Shown here one piece after another: positions 56,140 through 64,000 of a stretch of 64,000 nt of DNA (its first letter is position 1; the number at the start of each line of letters is the position of its first letter). The notes below the pieces were generated by a model, which worked only from the letters and a program-made list of their open reading frames with translations, had not been told where the DNA came from and did no database searches. Position numbers and translations under genes: made by a program. The DNA is taken from the NCBI RefSeq assembly GCF_000247695.1, contig NW_004624732.1, positions 42,990,040 through 43,054,039 of the forward strand. The letters run 5' to 3'. The DNA is from Heterocephalus glaber (lineage: Eukaryota > Chordata > Mammalia > Rodentia > Bathyergidae).

Positions 56140-57194
56140 AGCTTCAAATCAGCTTTGAAGCTTTCCCACATTGAACTGTAAAGTAGCTTGATGGCAAAAC
56201 ATTAAAGGTCGACACCACTCTGGACAGAGTGACCTGAAGACCTAGAATAATGACTGCTGCCACTGAACTGTTTCCTTTCTGTATCTGTTTCATCATCCTT
56301 GGATGTGGTGCAACCAGATATAAAAGGAAGATTACAGTGTGCAATGCTTGTTCTGATAACTGGGAAAATGTCTAAGGTGAAAGTTTGATTTTATTTTAAG
56401 AAAGCCACACTGCTCATCTTGCAATGATATGAATTTAATTCCTTATCTTTCAGTGTCTACATCTCTACTTATCAGCTAACTGGTAGTCTACCTTACACAA
56501 ATGGAAATTAGTTGAGCTTGGAAATAGTGTTTGTGGCTGAATAATTAAGGAACTGAACCTTCCCTTTCCCTCCCTTTACCATACTTTCTAGTTTATCTCA
56601 GATTCTCTTGGATTACATGTTATTTCCAGTATAGTTTCTAATTCATGCTTCCTTATTCTGTATAAATTGTTTTAGTTTAGAAAATGTAGTAAGCTAAGTT
56701 TATGTTACATATGAGAATTATTTTTGTTTTGAAATGGTGGATTGATAACCAAAAACAGGGAAAATTAAATGAATGGGGTCATAACAATTGATTTTTTCCT
56801 GAATCTTTAAGATTTGGTAAGGCTAATATGTGTGTTTCCTTGAGATGTTTTAAGGAGAGTCTATGAATATAGGAACTGACCAGTACTTGATCAACCTAGC
56901 TAAACTTGTCCAAGTTATAAACATCTTATGAAATGAATGAAGTGTCTACAAGTGTGAAGAACTGTATTTCAAGATCAGCACTTGGTGTTTCCTCAGAAAT
57001 TATTCAGTTCTTTGATCTGCTTTAGTATATTTTGTAATTGAAACCAATTTCTATATTGACAGGCAATGGGCCATTTGTCAGTATGTTTTAAATCTTAGAA
57101 TCTCCTTAAAATGCTTCATAATTATCTTTGGGTAAACCATGAAGGAATAAGAGAATGAAGGAGTGGTCAAGGCCATGTACTATGCCATTTCACA
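56140..57194. other. Unassigned sequence
   Basis: No gene or repeat recognised. Confidence 0.45.
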
Positions 57195-57310
57195 GGTATG
57201 GGGTTAAAAATCTCAACTCTACCACTTAATCATTTTAGTTCAGTCTATGTTTCTTCAGTTTGAAATTGTACTATAAATTTACAATGCATATACAGGCATA
57301 CTGATATATA
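57195..57310 (-). repeat. Possible MIR fragment, antisense
   Basis: ctcaactctaccacttaatca followed by gtttcttcagtttgaaattgtac recalls the antisense MIR left half. Weak. Confidence 0.35.
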
Positions 57311-58964
57311 AAAATAAAGGAGCAACTCAGGTTAGCATATGATAATTTCACTCCTTAATTATAAAATCTACTAAGGTTAATATTTGTTTGTTTTATATTT
57401 TGGGTTTCTAGCATATTTTCCTCTTCTTTAAAATTATATCATAATTTATAAGAACTGGAAAGACATTCTATTGTTTTCTTTCAGTGTTTACATACTAAAT
57501 TCTTAAGGTGAATTATCTGGTGAAATGATTTATATTTGTCATTGACAGACTTGCTCCAACACAGAAAGTCTGACCTATTCTCCATGGTAAAAATGCATAT
57601 TACTTTGTAACCTACTATTTATTCATGTTACATTTTAGTGAAGAAATACAGGGAGATGAAGCCTGAATTTGTTATTTCAGGTTTAAATAGCCATTGGTAC
57701 TTTCTTTTCTGCATTTATGTATAAAAGCTTAGCTAGCAAAAAATTATATAGTGGTTTTGAAGCCGTAATCTTATGTTCAGTTTGTATGCTGGTCCATTGT
57801 ATAAATATGAATTTTTAAACAATTTAGCATTTCATCAACGTAACAGGGCACTTGATTTTCATTCATCCATATGAAAACAATTAGGAAAAGAGTGCCACTT
57901 ATCTTAAATAATATTTGTCAGATTTTCTTCATCAAACTTGGTAAATACAGATCTCTTGACATTTTGATGAATTTTCATCACTCTGTGGTAAACCTAAGTG
58001 ACTAGGCTGTGGCCCGTGAACAGCTTTTGTTTCTATGTGACATTAAAAGGTATTTTTTAAAAATCATAATTATAATGAATATTCAAAATTAGATTCATTC
58101 TCCATCATGTGCACAATAGGTCAGAAGTCATGGCTAGAGAAGAACACTTACTAGTCAATCTCGCAGTTTTGCCATTTCTTAATGAATCACATATTTTCAC
58201 ATGCTTCATAGATATAACTTTCAAAAAAGAAAGCCAACTAAATACATATATCAATTTGAGTTTAACTAGAGAACATTGAAAATACATCTCATATTACTTA
58301 ATTCAAAGCTAACATATCTCCCTAGCTGTGTATTGTCTTTACTTGATATTTCGTGGACTGCATGTTCAAGACAGCTTGAAACAGACATTATAAATGAAGA
58401 ATAATCAGTTAATATAGTTCAGAATATTTCTTCAAATACCCTTCAATTTCTGGTTCCAACAGAACTGTATTTACTCAAATATAAATCCTTTCCTTAATAC
58501 TCTAGAGCCTCATCCTCAACACAACACCTCATTTTAGTACAATTGTTTTTATATCCTGTCACCGGATGATGATGATAAATGGAAAATGATTAAGTAGATT
58601 GTTTGTCAGATTTCTTCTTTCACAATTCAATAAATATTCCCAGAATCCTCCCTTGTCACCTTACAATGATTAGCAAATGGAAGACGTTTGGAATCCAAGG
58701 AAGAAATCTAAGGTTTATTTTCATTGTTCTTTTCTAAAGATATAAAATATGAATTACAATCTTTGGGTGCTCATAAAGCACATTAATCATGTAGAGATAT
58801 TAAGTTCTTAATTTGGGGGACCCTGACCTATTTTAGTCTTATGTAAGAAAAAAATCACTTTGAGTTTATAATCCATGAAAGATATATCTGTAATGGCAGT
58901 GGTTTTTGCGTTGGGTACAGTTTTAAGATTTAAATAATTATTTTCCATATAGGTATACTTATTC
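57311..58964. other. Unassigned AT-rich sequence
   Basis: No gene or repeat recognised. Confidence 0.45.
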
Positions 58965-58978
58965 AGTGAAAATTTTTT

Positions 58979-59061
58979 GTGTGTGTGTGTGCTGGAGATC
59001 GAACTCAGGTCCTTGCGCTTGCACAGCAGGAGGCGAAACCACTGAGCTAAATCCCCAGCCT
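58979..59061 (-). mobile_element. tRNA-derived ID-like SINE with a TG-repeat tail
   Basis: Reverse copy whose tail is replaced by about 6 TG units (58979-58991) instead of Ts. The head and loop (gcacagcaggaggcgaaaccact) match the 1951/26055/47684 subfamily. Perfect 14-bp target duplications agtgaaaatttttt at 58965-58978 and 59062-59075. Open frames on both strands here are SINE-derived. Confidence 0.92.
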
Positions 59062-59075
59062 AGTGAAAATTTTTT

Positions 59076-59484
59076 TAATCTACTATTTATTAAGTCCCAG
59101 AAACAATTGTTAACAAAAATGGTGACAACTAAAAGAGAAAGCAAATGTAAACCTTTTCTTTAAATATTTCCCAAATTGGTCTTTGTGTTTCCTGAAATTT
59201 CCACTTTTTTCCCCCACTTTAATGTTGCTAAATTATAAATATCCTCAGTCAAAAGGCTAATTTTATTATTTATTTGTTTCTAAACTTTCTTGTATCAGAA
59301 TGGCCCTAAAATTGTTTGTGCTTTTATTACATTCAAAATCAAATGTAGTAAGGCAATAAATTAGACGTAATTAATCAATGAGGAAACATCACTGGGGGCC
59401 TTTTGCTAAGAGTGCCCTCTACGTAAGAACACTTTATCATTTTCACAGTCCTTTGCTCATTCAGTGTATTTGCTATTATATTCT
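59076..59484. other. Unassigned sequence
   Basis: Nothing recognised. Confidence 0.45.
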
Positions 59485-59655
59485 TTCTAGTGATCCTGTG
59501 AGCAAGCAATTTAGAAATTTATTTCTATCTTCTAATAAATACTTTAAAAGTAGGTTGTTTAGGCCATATTATAAGGAAATAGAAGGTCAGAGAATTCAAA
59601 TAAATTACTGAAAGTCACACAGCTTCCTGCTGGCAAGCTGGAATTCACTGGCGTC
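59485..59655 (+). repeat. MIR SINE, diverged
   Basis: Blocks tagtgatcctgtgagca, aaggaaatagaaggtcagag, actgaaagtcacacagct and ggcaagctggaattc follow the MIR core order. Confidence 0.7.
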
Positions 59656-59719
59656 TGTGTGGCTCTCCATTGTACTATTGAGAAAGAGTGATAAATTGCT
59701 TTACAAGCTAAAACTCAAG

Positions 59720-59990
59720 CCCCTGTCCATTCAAACAACCCTCCATATCTTTTAGGATCCAGCTTTAATCTCTTCTTTAATAGGCCCTTCTTCAACAGTT
59801 AAAGCTCATTTCAAATGATTGATTTTCTGAGTTACTATATATGCCACTCATCGTGACATTTAATCAGACATTATTTCCTAGTAGCATTTCTGAATATAAG
59901 CATGACTGACTTTCTTACCCTATGATATTTAAAAGAAAGCATCTTATCAGTGTATTGTATACACATATGCTCTGAGGTTTCCCTAATTTC
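59720..59990 (+). repeat. L2-like LINE fragment
   Basis: The run aggatccagctttaatctct..ggcccttcttcaac and the following gagttacta..cac block have the layout of the L2 3' region. Diverged. Confidence 0.5.
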
Positions 59991-61814
59991 TCAATGATAC
60001 AAACTTGCCTATTCCAAAGTTTGAGCAATAACTACTATCCTCAGGTAAAGTGTGGTAAGAAAATTCTAACAGTTCTTCTCTGGTCACTGTTCCTGGTCTT
60101 ATCTCTGTGACTATGGTACATTATATGGCAAAGGTGATAGAGTTAATTGTTTTAGGGCAATAGTGAGTAGACTTTGAAAATAAAGTTAAGATCTCATTGC
60201 AGTTAAATTTACACTTCTGACCCATACAAATGTGAAATAAGAATTATATGCTCCTTCAAGCTGCTAGGCTGGGGGAAATTAATTACACAGCCATAGAAAA
60301 CAAGTACATAACATTACATCTAATACACTATAAAACTTGTCAATTTATATGGAAATTATACACTTACATCTATACACATAGAATTTATACAAATTATTTA
60401 CACATACACACAAAAAACGCCTAATTAAGCAGCTGCAGGAGCACCTCTAACTTAGAGTTTAATTGTAAAATTGAAACTGAAGTTGTAGAACTAGTCCACA
60501 AAGTTGTGAGTGAACATAGTGTAGAGCAATTTTCCTAGTGATTAAGAATAATTTCAGAAGGAAAAAAAGAAAGCTAATATTGAACTTCAAAGTTTAGTGT
60601 CTGTTTTTAAAAGGTAAAAGATAAGAGTTTAAGTAAAAATTGACCTACAGGATCCAAAGTATAAATAATGAAGTATGATATTAATATTTTGATGTCCCCA
60701 CCTAAAAGATTTTATAGGTATAAATCTGCTACTATTTTCCATCAAACTTTAATATTTAAAAGAAGTTTCATAATAAAATCAAAATTCTCAGGTAACACTG
60801 TGTAAGACAAACATATGAAATACGTATAGTAATTTGTGTGTTAAATTTACATCTATTTTGTATGTGACCATGTGCTTTTCCTTAGTCTCTGTCACTTTAC
60901 AGTTAAGTAAAGTCTATCTTTTTTAAGTTCTTGGAGCAGAGGGTAAGGGGAGAAAAAGCTAATGAATCATGTCTTCAGAGTTTTGAAATAGCACACGTAT
61001 AATACTGCTAAACTGTTTGTGCAATTTGGACATATTACCTAAACATAATTATTGTTCTTTTTAAAATTCAGTCTGTCCTCAAGGTTTCATTTTTTCAACA
61101 ATGGTATATTAGAAAATTCCTCTATGAAATAAATACATACAAGATGAGTTGTAATTTTCCATTTCTAAAATAATATATTTGTTAACTATCTGTATCCCCA
61201 GATCAATCTGCTATTCATAAGGAAAAGTTTTTATTTGAATATTAAACATAAGTAGACTATACAGTATACAAGCACAACACTTTTTAGTTTTCCTTATGTG
61301 GAAGTTCAAATAAAGTAAGTGTACCAAAGCCTCTTTCTACCTATAGGTAACATTTCTTTTGTTTGAATTTTAAGTCAATGTCCCCATTCTGCTTCTCTTT
61401 AAATATGGACTTTATCATATAGAGAGTTTATCATATACCATTCAGTTCAACTTTGTAAGGAGAGAAATCATATCTGTAGTAAAGGTGCTAGCGGCATCAG
61501 AACTGTAAGAAGAAGCTTGCTGTTATGAACCCATACGCAAGCTGGAGTTATATTTTATATAATACATGGTAACTAAACATACCTCCCATTGGGAACCATA
61601 ATTTAGTAAATATATTTCATTCTGTTCTATTCTTCTGGTCATTGAAATTGATTGCATTAAAAGCTCGTGGTAAAATCCTCACCTGTGCCCATTAGTCCTC
61701 TTCCCAAATCAACCTTCTGTTATATGTCAAACTTGTTTTAAACCAACAGTGTATCATGGACCTATTTGTCTCTATACAAGTACTTAACTATAAATATTTA
61801 TTTGCTTCTGTCTT
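59991..61814. other. Unassigned AT-rich sequence
   Basis: No gene or repeat recognised. Confidence 0.45.
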
Positions 61815-61925
61815 CTCTAGTAGACTATCAACTCCCGTGAGCAGGAATAGAGTCCTGTGCATTATTTGGTTTGTCAGCATACTGCAGCACTCATAATACA
61901 TAATAATCACTAAATAAAATGGTTT
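61815..61925 (+). repeat. L2-like 3' end
   Basis: tagtagactatcaactcccgtgagcagg, then gtcctgtgcattatttgg, and aataatcactaaataaa give the usual order of an L2 3' terminus. The 75-codon minus frame 61788-62015 is chance. Confidence 0.55.
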
Positions 61926-62053
61926 TGACTTTATACTTTGATGATGGAATATATGAACAAATGAGACAATAATGGAAATTTTGATGGTAACACCTAAGAA
62001 ACATTTTAGATACACATGTCTTCAGTCATCAAGCTAAAAGTGCTAAAAGGACA

Positions 62054-64000
62054 TTTTTTTAAATTTTTATTTTATTGGTACATTTTAGGTATAGAATATA
62101 ATTACATTCATCGTTGGAAATTTGTCCCTTTACATAATCTCTCTTGGTTCTTATTTTTCCCCCTTTCCTTGCCCTCTCTTCAACCCCTCCATCCACCACT
62201 ATTTACAAAGACTTTGTTTCCATTTTTTCATTTTCTCATATTAATTCCATTCCCTTCTTTCCTTTCCCTTACCCCTCCCACTCCTGTTTCCCCTTTGCCC
62301 CTTTTCTTCCTATTTCACATTATCTATTACACCTTTTAGTTCTTACTTACACTTTCAGTTTCTCACACTAGAGAAACTATTTGGTATTTACACATGTGTG
62401 TCCTGTTTATTTCACTTAAGAGTATCACCTCAATGTGCATCCATTTAGCTATAAATGTCGCTAATTTCTCATTTTTTTATGGCTGAGTAGTACTCCATTT
62501 TATTTTAAAAACCCACATTTTCTTTATCCAGTCTCCAGTTGATGGACATTTGGGCTGCTTCCAAGTTTTAGCTACTACAAATTGTGTTTCTGTGAAGATG
62601 GGTGAACATATATCACTGTGGTATGATTCTTTTAATTCTTTGGGGAAGATACCCAGCAGGTATCAAATGCGACCTCTACTCTTAGTTCTTTGAAGTATCT
62701 CCATACTGATTTCCACAGTGGTTGCACCAGTCTACACTCCCACCAACAGTGGAGCAGGGTTCCTCTTTTCCCACAGCCCTGCCAGCATTTGGTATTGGTT
62801 GATTTCTTGATAGCAGCCATTCTTTCTGGAGTGAGGTGGAATCTCAGCCTTCTCTTCATTTGCATCTCTCAAATGACCAGTGATGTGGAAGAGTTTTTCA
62901 TGTTTTTATTTGCTATTTCTACTTCTTTGTCTGAGAAATGTCTGTTCATTTCAGATGCCCATTTTTGGATTGGGTCTTTGATTTTTTTTAAGTCCTTTAT
63001 AGATTGTAGATAGTAGACCTTTGTCTGACAAACAGCAGGTGAAGATTTTTTCCCACATTGTGGGTTGCCTCTTCACACTGCTAGTGGTTTCACTTGCTGT
63101 GCAGAAGCCTTTTAATAAGAAGAGATCCCACTTGTTGATTGTTTGTGCTAGTTCATGGGCAACTGAGGATTTCTACATAAAATCTTTTCCTACACCAGGG
63201 TCTTCAAGAGGTCTACCTAACCTCTGTTCCAGCGGATTCAGCATTTCTATTTTAATATTTAGATCTTTAATCCATTTTGATTTTAGTTAGTGCATGGTGA
63301 GAGATATAGGTCTAATTTTAATCTTTGACATGTTGAAACCCAATTTTTCCACACCATTTATTAAAGAGGCTATCTTTCCTCCAGTGAGGGTGTTTGGCTC
63401 CTTTATTGAAGATGAGATGGCTGAGTGTGTCTGGAGTTGTTTCAGCATCTTCTAATCTGTTGCACTGGTCCTCAGGTCTGTTTTTTTGCCAGTACCATGC
63501 TGTTTTTATCATGGTAGCTTTGTAGTAGAGTTTCAGGTTGGGGCTTGTGATACCCACTGCCAGGTCTCTGTTACCTAGAATTGCCTTTGCTATTCTGGGT
63601 CTCTTCTTGTTCCAAATGAATTTTTGGATTGTTTTCTCAAGGTCCATGAAGTATGGTGCTGGGATTCCATTTGGAGTTGCATTGAATCTATACAGCAGTT
63701 TTGGCAGTATGGCCATTTTCACTATGTTGATCCTTCCTCCCCAGGAGCAGGGGATGTCTGTCCATTTTCTGATATCACCTTCAATGTCTCTTTTCAGAGT
63801 GGTATAGTTTTTAGAGAAGAGGTCTTTGATTTCTTTTGTTAGGTTGATTACTAGGTATTTCAGTTTTTTGGATGCTGTTGTGAAAGGAATTATTTGCCCT
63901 ATTTCTCTCTCGGTGAGTCTATTGTTTGTGTAGAGGAAAGCTATTGATTTTTGTGTGTTGACCTTGTATCCAGATACTTGACTGAATTTGGTTATTAAGT
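62054..64000 (-). mobile_element. LINE-1, 3' part with ORF2 remnant, continues off the right edge
   Basis: Minus-strand L1. The 3' end is at the left: a T run (A-tail), the aataaa complement near 62080-62086, the end block shared with the other three L1 tails, and the polypurine tract (complement 62150-62320). ORF2 sequence follows. From 63998 down to 63318 one frame is open to the window edge (about 226 codons); it contains the reverse-transcriptase-distal part with [11 protein letters not shown] second segment, in a different frame, at 62632-62865 and a little upstream of it, holds the C-terminal Cys-rich motif C-x3-C-x7-H-x4-C (CWQGCGKRGTLLHCWWEC). Frame change, internal stops between 62866 and 63317 and an early stop at 62632 mean ORF2 is not functional. 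Reverse-transcriptase core, endonuclease and ORF1 would lie beyond the window. Plus-strand frames here (62016-63842) are shadows. Confidence 0.95.

Noticed and set aside
62016..63842. Plus-strand frames of 72-107 codons
   Set aside because: Antisense shadows of LINE-1 3' UTR and ORF2.
1..64000. CRISPR array, operon, phage or plasmid structure
   Set aside because: No spaced direct-repeat arrays, no packed genes and no bacterial ribosome-binding context; the repeat content is mammalian.

Overview
This window looks like nuclear DNA from a rodent. The base composition is strongly AT-rich and there are no densely packed open reading frames. The interspersed repeats are the kinds a rodent would carry: 7SL-derived B1 SINEs, many copies of a tRNA-derived (ID-like) SINE ending in an A-tail, LINE-1 3' ends, MaLR/ERVL long terminal repeats, and older mammal-wide repeats (MIR, L2, MER5, MER20). 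The ID-like SINE consensus is not the mouse/rat form. It reminds me of non-murid, possibly hystricognath, rodents, but that is a weak inference.

I find no host protein-coding gene or exon, no canonical tRNA or rRNA gene, no CRISPR array and no CpG island. Short open frames are scattered on both strands as expected by chance, or lie inside repeats. The longest repeat-derived frame is the LINE-1 ORF2 3' portion on the minus strand at the right edge. The window is best read as intergenic or deep-intronic sequence.

Layout: 1-1.7 kb, a decayed antisense ERVL pol remnant. 1.9-6.7 kb, four ID-like SINEs (three in one orientation within 1.5 kb), a possible hAT mini-element and an L1 3' tail. 6.7-15 kb, mostly unassigned AT-rich DNA with a MIR. 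15-21 kb, MIRs, two plus-strand SINEs, a tiny L1 3' stub with a perfect target-site duplication and a solo MaLR LTR with a perfect 5-bp duplication. 21-28 kb, mostly unassigned, with a B1 and several simple repeats. 28-29 kb, two MaLR LTRs in the same orientation. 29-36 kb, unassigned apart from MIRs. 35.9-36.6 kb, two MaLR LTRs meeting tail to tail and forming an inverted repeat, followed by a B1. 38-42.4 kb, a G-rich patch, a MIR split by a SINE, an MLT1-like LTR, an atypical tRNA-like SINE and a MER5 element. 42.4-47.6 kb, AT-rich unassigned sequence. 47.6-50.7 kb, two SINEs, MER20, a long CT tract and a MIR. 51.6-56.2 kb, a dense retroelement block: an unassigned GC-richer piece, a MaLR LTR, a B1-like SINE with a G-quadruplex-type tail, and a nearly complete MaLR element (LTR-internal-LTR) that was later hit by an L1 and probably a B1. 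56-62 kb, mostly unassigned with one SINE, a MIR and L2-like pieces. 62.05 kb to the right edge, a longer LINE-1 on the minus strand running out of the window.

No genes here work together as a system. The interest lies in how the retroelements are nested, paired and decayed. Family names were assigned by eye from remembered consensus features and should be confirmed by a repeat-library search.
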